From Daedaleopsis sinensis (Eukaryota > Basidiomycota > Agaricomycetes > Polyporales > Polyporaceae), in the NCBI GenBank assembly GCA_033807695.1, contig CM066301.1:3348001-3412000 (forward strand): a DNA stretch of 64,000 nucleotides, read 5' to 3'. A program made the position numbers and the translations under genes. The notes below the pieces were generated by a model, which saw only the letters and a program-made list of their open reading frames with translations, searched no databases and had not been told where the DNA came from. Of the stretch, positions 21,390 to 32,203 are shown piece by piece (position 1 is the first letter of the stretch; each line of letters starts with the position of its first letter).

Positions 21390-22766
21390 TCAATCATAGC
21401 AGTCCAGCCCAGGAATGAACATCAACTCAAACAGGTCCTCAGCAATCTCACGACTCCAGCCGAACTCCTGCTGCATCGTGAAGCTGAACGCACGGGCATT
21501 AACACTATACAGGCGCGCTTGAAGGATCGGGAGGTAAAGGGCTATGTCGATGTCGCGAGCGCGCAGCCACTGGTCTGCGAGCTCGCCGAAGAAGATCGGT
21601 ACACTCGGACCTTCTTCCTCTCGCCGATCATCGGGATCTTGGGAAGGAAGGGGCCGTATGACCATGCGCAGGCTCTCGGTCTCGACAGGCAACGCCTCAA
21701 TCATCATCCGTGCAACTGTACATGCGCTCATGTGCTCAGCATAGTACGGAGAAGAGAGCCAGGATGCACTTACGACGCTGGGCAACATCACCTGGAGATG
21801 GTGAGGTCGGGGCGGTGACCGTGATTGGCGGCGCCGCGCTGCTGGTGCCAGCGCCGACGTTTGCCACAACGGCGGGTTTGACGGCGTCGCGGACCTGTAT
21901 ATAGCAAGATGGTATGAACATCAATGCGTAGTTGACATAATGAACAGATATTACTTACCTTGGAGTGGCGGGTGGGTGTGCCCGGAGCCTGGACCTGCTT
22001 GCTCTTCCCCTTCCCCTTGATGACGCTGGTGAAGACCGTGGGCAGGGGGATTTGAACAGAGAGAAGGATGTACGCACTTTGAAGGCTCAGCTGGTGTCGA
22101 CTGCATGCCCTGGTTGGTGTTCGACTGCGAGTTCTCGGAGCTGCCAGGGGCAATGCGCTGAGAGGCGGCGGCGGCCTTGCTCACATATGGCTCCTTGTCG
22201 ATCATGTACAGAAGGGCCTCCCGGAAGGTCGTCTTCTGCTGGAATACAGATGATCGGTAGTTTGAAGTATACTTGAGGAGATCGGTCCTATTGAATGTTA
22301 CTTCAAATGAGAGGATACGATGGGGATGAGGACATACCATTGCCAATCGACCCATATGCCAGTCTGCTCCCCAAACCGGATGCAATAGAACGAGTGGTGA
22401 TCCATCAGAACGTTCTGCACATAATCGAACCCGGACTTCAAAGCAGCATAGTCCTCCGGATCGATATAGGGGAACAGCTCGGCGTTGAGCGTGTTCACGT
22501 CCTGCGCATCATGCCACTCGTGGCATACAACGACAATCGGAAGAAGTTTTGGATATGACTTCAGGGCCACGTTCGGCGGTCTGTGAAAGTATGAGTAGAC
22601 AGCCTGGGAGTTGGAGAAGCAAAGGGAGGGGGCACAATTGTGCTTCGCGAAGGGGAAGAGTGGTCCGAACATACCGTGACCCCGAGAAAATCCCATTCAA
22701 CTCCTTCTTGGGGTCCAAAACGACCCAGAACGGCCCCATGTGCGATTCTCTATCATCGGCGGCCAT
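21390..22766 (-). CDS. KDZ-element protein with possible viroplasmin/RNase H1-N-like segment
   Basis: Six exons (22766-22675, 22580-22338, 22287-22078, 22025-21959, 21894-21774, 21715-21390) encode 352 aa; an in-frame upstream Met at 22874 would add 36. The start holds FWVVLDPKKELNGIFSG. A second block, FYCIRFGEQTGIWVDWQW followed by a KTTFREALLYM stretch, has the pattern of viroplasmin/RNase H1 N-terminal domains (aromatic-x-V/I-R-x-G-x-x-x-G-I-W-x-x-W, then F-x-E-A). Those domains bind RNA-DNA hybrids or double-stranded RNA. Between them is VVVCHEWHDAQDVNTLNAEL. The middle is Ser/Pro/Ala-rich and basic; the C-terminus (QEFGWSREIAEDLFELMFIP) is helical. The domain match is by eye only. It sits between transposase and companion gene, same strand. 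Confidence 0.68.
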
Positions 22767-23395
22767 ATTGAGAGCAAAGGTGAGGTCGTGGATGGAGGAG
22801 GGTGAGGGAGCAGAGTCAAGATGAGTCTGGCGCTTGTCATCGATGGTAGCGTTCGAAATCCATGAACTGTGCACCGCTCATTTCATGCACATTTCTCGTC
22901 CTTCCCTGCAATATGTTTCGACTCTCCTGTGCGCGCCACCACTTGCCACTTTACCAAATTTTGCATACATACTAGTAAAGATGAACACAATAGATATATC
23001 GATTTCGGTGCATCATTATGCACTGCGTAGAAGGGAAACCACAATCAAACATATTAAGACGGCCGTCTCAAGATGTATGCATCGAAGGGCGTACGTGAAT
23101 ACGACTTCAACCGCTAGCTCCGGCACCGTAGTAGAGCATGCTTTCTATAGTACTGGTAGTCTACTCTTATTTCCGTCTAGTCCGAGAGTGATCGGCTGTA
23201 GGGGCAATGAAGTATATGGAAAATAGGATGCCCATGCCACACATAATGTGCCGACATGGCAGTTCGTGTTTTTGAAGCTTCTAGGTTCAAGTCATGCCTG
23301 TTACCCTTTCAGCGACATGCCTACATTAGATTATGACATGCTATCGTTATTCGGAGTCGGAGCAGGGATAGAATCACGAAGGGACTTGGGGCTAT
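22767..23395. other. Intergenic within the transposon
   Basis: A non-coding gap between the transposase stop and the next gene's start. It presumably holds the transposase 3' end and the promoter of the 352-aa gene; nothing else was recognised. Confidence 0.5.
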
Positions 23396-26300
23396 CTACA
23401 TAACTACAGCGATGTTGGAGAGGTGTTCTACCAAGTCCGTGACAGCACCGTCGTCATCCTCATCAACCCCCACAGCTTCCTCGGCTGCGTCCTTCTCGAC
23501 AGCACGGACCTCTGCTGTGGCCATCATCTCCATGTCCATTCTCGGAGAGGCAGTGACACGGACGCCAGGCTGATCTGCGTCTGTGTTCATGGGCGAGTCG
23601 GGAGAAGACTCGGTGATGTGCTCATCACTAGACGGAAGACTCGATTGATGCCCGACAGAGGAGTGGTCGACCTCGCGCGGAGTGCGCACCTCGCGCGGCG
23701 GCCCTGCGTGGACGCCGGGCGACGGAATACCAGAGTATCCTTCGAGCGCATAGAGTCGAAGGAGGTGCGCGAGGATGTGGGTGTTCACGGCACGGCGCCG
23801 TTGACAGTAGTCTTGAACTGCTCCGAACATAGGAACATTGTGTGCGACTAGATCGCCGAGAACGTCAGTGAATAGAACATCTTCATCGCGGATCGAAGTA
23901 TGGATGCGGCGCGCCTCGCGCTCGACGTGTTTAAGTTCTTCTTCGGCCCGTATGATCCTGCGCCCGGTGCGCATGGTCTCCTTGACCAACGGTTGCGCCC
24001 ACTTCTTGTCCCGGATGTCGTTGCGCGTATCTTGCAGCAGCGTGAACTCTTCCAGCACGCTGAAGTGCGACACCTTGTCCCAGTCTAACGCAGGACGGGG
24101 CGGAGTCAACGCTGCAGCGGCGCTGTTGTATTGGCTGACCGCGGTCCGGATCGCCTTGCATCGCTTTTGTAGGTTCTTCGCGATCTGTGTGCGCATGCGA
24201 TAAGCTACAATGTGAACAGGTCAGTAAGCACACAACAAAGCGACTCGAGCCCGGTACATTTCATACCTGTCTGCGAGAGGTTGAGTTTGTGCAATTCGAA
24301 CAGGCGTTGGATGACGAGCCGCTGCAGGCGCCCGAGCGCTTGCTGGTAGTTCCGGCTAGCTATATACTTCTTCGTCTCCTCGTACTCCCGGTCTCCGGGT
24401 TTCCATCGCCCGGGAATCTTCAGCTTCACCTCTAGCGCGATGATCTGGAGCTCGAGCCGTTGGACGTCGGCCTGTAATGCGCGACGTCTCGTCTCGAGTT
24501 TGACCGTGGCCGAGGCCTCGCTGTAGTAGTCTGTCGGCCCTGATGTCGGCGCGCGCCATTCATAGTCCTTCGGCACAGCTCCCAGGAACCGATCCTCGGC
24601 ATCTCCGAGCTGGGCTCTGCGATCTGCAGGTCAATAGTGGATCAAAAACAGTCCCGGGAACTTACCGAGCGCCGCGCCACTCGTCGAGCGCGTCCACATA
24701 CGCGACGGCATGTACATCCCACGGCGACTCGTCCCGGAGGTTCGCGAAGTATTCGGACTCCTCTTTCTCCAGAGCACTGAGTTCTTCGTGCGTCAGCTGC
24801 AACGCGGTCATTGCTTCATCGAATGCCGGCTTTTTCGTGCGTATTATCTCCTGTGCTTGAAGATAATTGTTGTACTGCATGAGCCCGAGGTTCGCATACT
24901 TCTCCTCGTCCCACCCGCGAAAGTAGGTGTGTATGAGGAGTTTCCGCCTATAAGCCGAGGCGTACCGTGTCACGTTAGCGAGCTGGTTCGAAGCGCTGAA
25001 TACGCGTTCCAAGGTCTCGAGGTCTTCGAGGCCCATTCCTGCGATAGCGTTGGGGTGGTTCTGGAGCTGACATGGGTATGAATGTGAGTACCCGTGAAAG
25101 GCGTTGACGCAGACACGGCCTCCCAGTGCCTCAAACGCCGGGCCGAGACTACTGTTCCTGAGGGTGACCTTGTAGGTACAGCCAATGTCGAAGCCGAGGA
25201 GAACGGCATCACCGATCTCCTTGATGATCTGATCCGTCATCGCCAAGGGGAGTTTCGCCCTAAACACAGAGTTAATACGGTGATCCGAGCGCGCCGCCGA
25301 GACGTCAGGCACTCACAGTTCACCACTCCGGATCATGTCGATCAGCCACAGCACGAAGCCGTGACGACACGCCGCGGCGAAGACACCGGTCTCTTCGAAA
25401 ATGGCCCACATGCGCTTTTTCTCGTCCGAGGCAGCCGCCTTCCAGTTGCTCGCGCAGGACGAGTCGGGGGCTCCATCCGTGGGGTCGCCTTCGCCGCCGG
25501 GTCCGTCTTCGTCTCCGCTGCCATCGTTCTCGGGAACTTGAACGTGCGGCTGCTTCTGTCGAGACTTCACCTCGTTCGCGAAGTTCTCGACAATGGAGGA
25601 TGGGATGTAGTAATCGCTGACGAAGGAACGAGCGTCGCCGACCTTGCGATTGCCGAACGGCGCCACGCGCTTCAGAGAATTGTTCCCGTCCATCACGATC
25701 ATGCGCTGGTATATCGGCTGCTCCTCGCCCTCGACCTGCATGACAAACATTAGAGGGCTTCAAGAGACAAATGAACGAGAACGAGAACCTTGTAGCTGCA
25801 AGCGGGACAGCCATAACGGACACGCCAATTCGCGCTGCCGCGTCCAAGGATCGTCTGCACGGAGTCCCGCACCCGGTCAATCAGAGTCAGGTACACATCA
25901 AACGTATCTGAGATTGCCTTCCGATATCGCCGGCGGTACGGGATCTGGGAGAGCGATCAAATCAGTAGACTAGATTAAGTATGCGCGATGTCATAGTAAG
26001 TACACCACCATGCTTAGTACTTACCACATATCTGTAGCAAAGCATCTTGGTGAAAGCTTCAATACTGAATGAAGGCTTGAATCTACGGATGTCTTCGAGG
26101 AGCTCGAGAGTCTTCAGGGATACAGCGAGGGTCGGTTGATCAGGAGTGGCGCCCAGGAAGCCATTCAGGATGAGCGCCTCGGCAGCACTATGCTGCGAGG
26201 TTCTCGGGACGTGGAGTACCTCTTGGCGGTCGAGATAGTCGATGCACTCGATGTTGAAGTCATAATCAGTGGGCTCGGCCTGGGTCGGTACCTCGTCCTG

Positions 26301-26909
26301 TGGCCTATACTTCCATTGAACATATGCAACAAGAAGTTTGGGCATGAGGTCCTGCCATCTTGCATCCATATTGTCGATTCGCTGTCTCCATGTTCGAGTG
26401 TCCTTGTATTTCCTATACCCGAGACTGTGGGACAAAATGCAGAATGTTAATCTCGCGAAGCTCCTTAATATCAAGATGCTTGCGTACCGCGAATCTAAGA
26501 GATCACGAAGGGCGATCTCGACCGACTCCTCGTTGGAGACCGTATGTGCGGCGCCCGTCTCAAGGTATGTCGGCTCGTCGACCCAACCGGAGCCCTCGCG
26601 GTCACCTTCGATGATCGTGACGACCTCATCACTACGGTCCTCGGGGATGGCATCGGGGTCCCGTCGCAGGTCGGCTAGGATGCGACGACTCCTCGCATTC
26701 ATGCCTAGATGATATAAGCATTAGTAAGAGAGAGTCATCGAGTTCATTAAGATTACGATCTTACCGCGTAGTAGGTTCTGGTATTCCTCTCGCACGCGCT
26801 TCTGCTCAGTGGACATAAGCTTGAGTCCTGCCGTCTTCCGCGACGCACGGCGCTTCCCGCTGGAGGGACCCAGAATGTGAACCTTGCGCGAGACTCCCGG
26901 GGTACTCAT
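23396..26909 (-). CDS. KDZ transposase
   Basis: Eight exons (26909-26765, 26704-26488, 26424-26025, 25944-25789, 25735-25317, 25259-24666, 24616-24267, 24204-23396) give 1029 aa. The 63-nt segment 26425-26487 is open in frame; if retained the protein is 1050 aa. KDZ hallmarks appear in order: the N-terminal block GFLGATPDQPTLAVSLKTLE, YGCPACSYK, MIVMDGNNSLKR, AACRHGFVLW, LLGFDIGCTYKVTL, and FHGYSHSYPCQLQ, leading to an NVTRYASAYRRKLLIHTYF stretch. These contain the RNase H-fold acidic and cysteine/histidine positions of the superfamily. The C-terminal third is coiled-coil and acidic. It would cut and integrate the element through its terminal repeats. No inactivating change is visible. Confidence 0.93.
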
Positions 26910-27300
26910 AGCCGGGTCGTGTGTTGAACAGCGAAGAGGTTGGAGGTACGGATGTGCATATGCATTGTTAAAATAGTGTACAATATGAGGCGAGCTTGAG
27001 GTGCTGCTAATATCTACAAACAGAGGTGATGCTGATGGATGAGTGAGAGATGGTGCCGATTGCAGGCCTAGGAGATCGAGCGGAGTGGAGAGGGGTATCA
27101 GATGAAGTAGTAGTGCAAGGGAGCACCAGTAGAGAGGGAGAATAGCGGCGGGTGACGGGGCTCCATGGTCTAGTCGCTTGCAGAGCATCGCGACCACGAA
27201 CACGAGGCTCACGAGCTGAGTAGGCCGGGTACTTAATCGAGGCGGGACGAGTAAGCGGGGGAGGTGGGAGGTACAGGAGGCGGGCGGCGGGTACGCGGCA
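26910..27300. other. Transposase upstream region
   Basis: Between the transposase start and the inner edge of the right terminal repeat. It likely contains the transposase promoter; no open frame with support was found. Confidence 0.5.
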
Positions 27301-27937
27301 GGCGGCAGGAGGCAGGCGGGAGGCGGGAGGCGGCAAGGGGGCGAGGCGCCACGTGGAGGCTCCCATCAGGTACCGGGCGGGAACGCTCCGACCTCCCCGA
27401 GACTGATGACATCATTCCATCATTCATTCCGAACTCCGCTGCTCCCAGCCGCCCGTCGTCTTGGCGGTCCCCCCGCCCCCGCCTGCCCCTCCCTGTCCCC
27501 TCACATTCTCGTCCTCGGACACGGTCGGCACCCTTCGCAATGGATTCGCACGCGTAACTAGTACAGGATTGCCAAAAAAACGGTGCGAAACGGTGCGGAG
27601 GCACGGGAGATAGCGTGCTCGCCGTGGGGGACAGCGGCGGGAAGGGGAGGGAACAGCGGGCGCGCGGGCGGGACGATGAGCGCGCGGCGGGGGGGGCGGA
27701 GGATAGCCGACGGATGGGCGCGATCATCAACGCCAGTCGGCAAGGGGAGCCGTCGGGGACCATCGGGTTCACTACCGGGAGGCTCGGAGGATATTGGGGC
27801 TAACAGGTAAGCAAAGTGATAGCTATTGGCATTGATATTGGCAGTGTGTGGCCAATTGATGTTCAGGCTTCGTTAGCCTGCCGTACCCGGGGTATTATGG
27901 CAGGCTAAGGAAGCCTGATTGTTGTGATGATCAGGTG
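27301..27937 (-). repeat. Right terminal inverted repeat, 637 bp
   Basis: Inverted partner of 17662-18298, identical in length and nearly identical in sequence. It ends at the outer CAGGTG, followed directly by the right target-site duplication. Confidence 0.93.
27864..27917. repeat. Subterminal palindrome in right TIR
   Basis: Mirror copy of the palindrome at 17682-17735, 20 bp inside the right end, with the same 19-bp arms and spacer. Confidence 0.7.
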
Positions 27938-27945
27938 AGAGATGG
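27938..27945 (+). repeat. Right target-site duplication (AGAGATGG)
   Basis: Same-orientation copy of the 8-mer at 17654-17661, abutting the right end of the KDZ element. Confidence 0.9.
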
Positions 27946-28189
27946 AGAGCAGGTGTCGCAGGAAAACCGAAATGAGATAGATGAGAGCAGGGGAGTCGGC
28001 GTTATGGAGTTTATGGAGGAGGGGAGCAGAAATACAGCAGTAGTCAGATCAAAATAGAGCGCCAACCGTCAAGGAAGGGGAATAGAAATGAAAGTCATAA
28101 AAGAGAGAGAGGACCTCGTACAAGCAAGACATTCGGGGCATGAATCGTTCATCGCACACTCGTCAACAGTCCAGTGCTGGCCGGCCACT

Positions 28190-28504
28190 TCACCAGCCGC
28201 CGAACCACCTCTTGGGCGGACGCTTCCGCGGGTTCCGCATCATCGTCACTGTCGTCTCCACCTCCTCAGGCTCATAAACTTCTTCCTCGACCACTACTTC
28301 CACGGACGTTGTCCGCGGAATGTGAGTCGTGGAGGATGAGCTCATAATGTTAGGAGTTGGTGAAGCGACACGGCGCGTGTTGGACGGCTGCTGGACGGTG
28401 ACAGCAGTCTGGACTGTGTGGTGTTGAGTGTGCGTGACTGTCCTGGTCTCGGTCGCAAACTCGATTGCAGTCTCCGTTAGAACAATTGCAGGAGGGTTAA
28501 GAGC
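28190..28504 (-). CDS. Candidate terminal exon or small separate gene, Thr/Val-rich with basic end
   Basis: This 105-codon stretch follows an acceptor (tttcctag) and is open to a stop at 28190. It reads ALNPPAIVLTETAIEF, then TRTVTHTQHHTVQTAVTVQ, an acidic EVVVEEEVYEPEEVETTV, and ends RNPRKRPPKRWFGGW. The biased but orderly composition looks coding. It could be the last exon of the membrane protein upstream: a donor at 28919 gives a phase-0 join, a 415-nt intron and 345 aa in total. It could instead belong to a small gene with a short first exon. The intron would be far longer than others here, so the join is unresolved. Confidence 0.45.
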   Translation of the reverse strand, partial: ALNPPAIVLTETAIEFATETRTVTHTQHHTVQTAVTVQQPSNTRRVASPTPNIMSSSSTTHIPRTTSVEVVVEEEVYEPEEVETTVTMMRNPRKRPPKRWFGGW

Positions 28505-28877
28505 CTAGGAAAGCAAAAGCAACTTGTCAGCACGATATTCGCAAGATAGGTAGCGTGGGACGTGGGCTGATAATCAGTCTGCACTCGTGGATCGAGATAT
28601 AAACTCATAGACACCGTCACGCTCAGTGACGGAGCGCGTATCCATATCACGTGGGCGCGATTCAAACACGCATCTTGCGCACCGATCGATCGAGAGCAAA
28701 CACGAAAGTGCAGACGGGCTATCAGCATCCACGAGGACGCGGGGGAACAAGACGAAAACAACACCGTGGTCCCCCGAGCCCGGGACGAAGGAGGGGAGGA
28801 GCGCGACGAATGATACGAACTGTACATGAATAAAGCAATGAAAGGTGAAACGTTGGCAAAGGAATTCCCCCTTCGTC

Positions 28878-29695
28878 TCAGAGCTCGGAGCGGCGCTGCT
28901 GGGGTGGAGGCGGGGGTACCTTGGGTTTCCGACGACCGCCAAGAGGTGCGGCGACGGGAGGTGGCTCGTTGTAGATGTACTCTTCTTCGACCGTCTCGGG
29001 TTGACCCTCATTGAGCATCCTGTCAAATCAAGTTAATCCTACACGTAACAGTTGAAATATTTTGGCACGTACACAAGTTGTTCCATGATCCAGCTCTCGC
29101 GTCTGGACGCGTCATGCTCGCGGCGGTTGACTGCCTCCTCACGGCGACTGATTTCGCGTTCACGCTCGGCGATTTTGAGCTCGCGGTCGAGGATATCCTC
29201 GGCGCGAATGCGGGCTTGGTCCCACCATCCGGGAGGTGTGAGCGACTCCTCCTTGACGACCTCCTTGATAACGGTCTGAACGGGGAGGGGGGCCTCGGTG
29301 ACTCTTTCGAAGACGGTAGGGCAAGGTGCGCAAGCTTGAGGGGATGCCACGACGCCTCCGGGGGCGCCAGCAAGGAGCTCCGCCTCGCGACGAGCGACTT
29401 CAGCCTCGCGAACAGCGATGTTGCTCTCGCGGGCGAGCAGGACCTGCGTGCGTTTGGGAGTGATGATGCCCCAGAAGCCCTCGTTTTTAACATCTTGTCC
29501 ATTGGACGCGGCTGCTGCCGCTGCGGTGCTGGCGCTCTGGTGGGATGGGAGCGAGAGCATAACGGCCAGGACAGCGAGGACGAGTGAGAGAACGAGGAGT
29601 AAGGTGGTGGAAGAGATTGTGCGGTGATGATGATGCCGGGAGGAAGAGCGTTCGCTCCGCTCCCTTTCGCGATGAGACGAAGAGGGTTGAGCCAT
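28878..29695 (-). CDS. Single-pass membrane protein with coiled coil, unknown function
   Basis: Two exons (29695-29073, 29019-28878) give 254 aa. A basic, Ser/Arg/His-rich N-terminus (SSSRHHHHRTISS) is followed by one hydrophobic segment (TLLLVLSLVLAVLAVMLSL) at about residues 31-50, typical of a type II anchor. Next comes WGIITPKRTQVLLARE, Arg/Glu heptad stretches such as ILDRELKIAEREREISRREE forming a coiled coil, and a Pro-rich tail ending QQRRSEL. A donor inside the second exon (28919) would bypass this stop and join the exon at 28190-28504. I do not recognise a named family. Confidence 0.65.
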
Positions 29696-30286
29696 CCTGA
29701 CGCTGACGGAATTCGAGGGCGACAAGGATGTAGAAGTTCGAGCTCTGAACGTGGACGTTATGTTGGAAAGCGGGGCGGGGGGACAGGGGGTAGCGCGTTG
29801 GTCGGTGTGCAGGGGAGGGGGGATGGTCGTTAGAGATTTAAGAGGGAGAACAAAAGGCGGTGGGAGGAAGAGACGGAGAGCAAGGAGCAGGCCCCCAGCG
29901 AATTCACTTTTCAACCTTGGTTCGTTTTTCCTAATCCGGAAGGTCATAGGCAAATATGTCACAACATCACCCTGACACGTGTGCATATTTTCCCATGTAC
30001 TGATAAATTGTCACACCATTCCTTTCTTCCGCCCCATATAATTCTCGTTTTGGTGGCGAGAACGCATGCTCCGCCCGCGCCAGCCAATGGGAAGGCTCAA
30101 TTGTATCACTCCGACGCGGAGAAGAAAGAGGGTGGCGGATGTGGCGTGAGGCAGTGGTGACACGTAACGTCACAGCGCGTTCTCGCCCATCACGCACGCG
30201 TGTTCCGTGCCACCAGCGCGTTCGCGGTTCTCTCCGTCTCCTTACTCACCCTCTGTCCTCCTGCTTGCTGCAGGCTTGCAACTCTC
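29696..30286. other. Divergent intergenic region
   Basis: This lies between the start codons of the membrane-protein gene and NUR1. An open frame runs upstream of the NUR1 start (Met at 30200), but the region is best read as promoters and 5' leaders. Confidence 0.5.
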
Positions 30287-31924
30287 ATGTCTACCCTCCG
30301 CCGTTTCGCACAAACAAATGCTGCAGTATCCGCGTCGCCAAGGACGGGTGGCACGACGAGCGCATCTAGCGCAGCATCCCCATCTACGCCCGTCCGCCCA
30401 ACCACCCCAAGAACGCGACTAGTATACCCAATCTCACCAGTGACCTCGCCATCGCTGTCTGCATCTCAGCCGTTTGACTGGGATGCTGCGAGATCGAGAC
30501 GTCCGCCACCATATGCCACTCCCAACGCGAAGCATAAAAATCGGTCGAGTGATATAGGAACACCTGGTAAAGCCACTTCAGGCAAGCGTGCCGTGCGGAA
30601 AAGGTCGCTGTATGATCGGTGAGTGCGTCTTTCTGGTGTGAGTGTGCCCCCAGCAAACTGGGCAACTGTACAAGCACGTATAAATGCGTCAGTTGCTCTG
30701 CAATGAATGCATGAATCTTCATTGATTGTGTTGCCAATCCCCTGCGTCGGACAAGTAGGGTGGTGTACGATGTCCCCCCGTGCCTGCTATGTCAGGAAGA
30801 CCGAAATTAAGTCAACGTGTGGACTCTTCCAATGCCCAGCTTGCTGGGAGTGCTCTTATCGCGTAAGGCTGAAATCCGGTTACTAACCACTCATCGCACA
30901 TACCCAGAATCACCTCCATCCCCTCTCAGATCTCCTTTGAGATATCGCAATTTCCTCATAATGTGCCGTTGCCGAGTCCGCAGAACTCAGCTAGAGTCAT
31001 CGGTGGGACGCTGCATTTCCTGCACCTCTGCGTCCGCATCTCGCAAATCCGCCGGGTGCCCGACACCGACCTCGGCTGGGAGGACATGTACCGGGAAGGC
31101 GAGGGCGAGCCGTGGTTCGATTGGGTGCGTCATCTCCCTATACACACCCTACCCGTACTCACGACCACACAGACAGTGCCCATGACGTTCGTCCTCGTCT
31201 CCGCCTCAGTCCTGAACACGCTCTTCCTCTTCACCCGCATGAAGACGTACTTCCTCAACCTCGCGCCAGACCCCGTCTCCTCCCCACACGCGTCCTTCGT
31301 CAAGCGGCCACATACGCCGCACCGCGCGTCCTCGGACGACCTCGTGCCGCGCCGTTCCTTCGTCACGCTCCTCACCGCACTCCTCGGCTCGTTCTTCTCC
31401 GCCCTCTGGCGCGGATTCATCCTGAGCGTCCGCTTCCTGCTGAATCTCAGCCCCCCGAAGATCCGCGCGCCGCAGCCGTGGGAGGACTACGAGCGCGTGC
31501 AGCAGCTCGAGGTGTGGACCCCGGGCGAGCTCGAGATGGCGCTCTTCTCGCTGTACTCGCCGGTCCACGCGCTCTTGTGGATCGCAACGAGCAGCGCAAA
31601 CTGGATGCTCATGTTCTTCATCATGTTCATCGTCGGCGTGCAGGTGCGTCTCTGCCCGGTAATCTGCGTGGAACAGACAAATGAATGCCGTGTGCTTGCA
31701 GACCCGCGCCCTCGCGCGTTCCTACGAGGCGCTGCTGAAGGACCGCGCCATCATCGCCGCCGAGGTTATGCACGAGTATGACGAGAAGGTACGAGTGATG
31801 CAGCTTGTCGCGTATGAACGGTGGTTAACTCTGATTACAGTTCGTGAACCCGCGCGTAAACCCCGTGCGCAAGGACGCTGCAGTGATGACGCACGAATCG
31901 GAGATGGTCAACATGTGGGAATGA
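30287..31924 (+). CDS. NUR1: Nuclear rim protein Nur1-like inner nuclear membrane protein
   Basis: Five exons (30287-30618, 30908-31124, 31173-31643, 31702-31788, 31841-31924) give 396 aa. The N-terminal 110 residues are Ser/Thr/Pro-rich and basic with a nuclear-signal-like KRAVRKRS. Two membrane segments are visible, around MTFVLVSASVLNTLFLF and WMLMFFIMFIVGV. The C-terminus FVNPRVNPVRKDAAVMTHES is the conserved Nur1/Mug154 family ending. In yeast, Nur1 with Heh1 tethers rDNA and heterochromatin to the nuclear rim. The first intron is 289 nt, unusually long for this window. An in-frame upstream Met at 30200 is a less likely start. Confidence 0.87.
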
Positions 31925-32203
31925 GGTTCCAAACCAAAGGTTTCCAAGTCGACGGTAACATGGCCACGTACTTGCATAGCATACCTACCTTCATCTTTCA
32001 GATTATCTGTTCATAGTTTTCTCCCCCCGATCGCATCGATACACACTCATGTCACATACCGCATACATACCACATGGTTTCCGACTACTCTTATCCGGTC
32101 TTCATAGCATGTCGTTATCAGCAGCTTGGTCAGAGCGATAGATTGCACGCATACAATACACTGGATATTACATCGTCGTGGCTCAGCTGATGCAGGTCCA
32201 CAA

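Larger units (their letters stand above)
17662..27937 (-). mobile_element. KDZ-superfamily DNA transposon, 10,276 bp, apparently complete
   Basis: The element is bounded by 637-bp inverted repeats beginning CACCTGATCATC, differing by about one base over their length by my comparison, and is flanked by an 8-bp direct duplication. It contains three multi-exon genes, all on the minus strand: a KDZ (Kyakuja-Dileera-Zisupton) transposase next to the right end, a 352-aa protein, and a 745-aa companion protein next to the left end. No stop or frameshift interrupts any of them. The matching repeats and intact target duplication imply recent insertion. The superfamily call rests on transposase motifs; whether all three genes are needed for movement is unknown. 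Confidence 0.92.
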
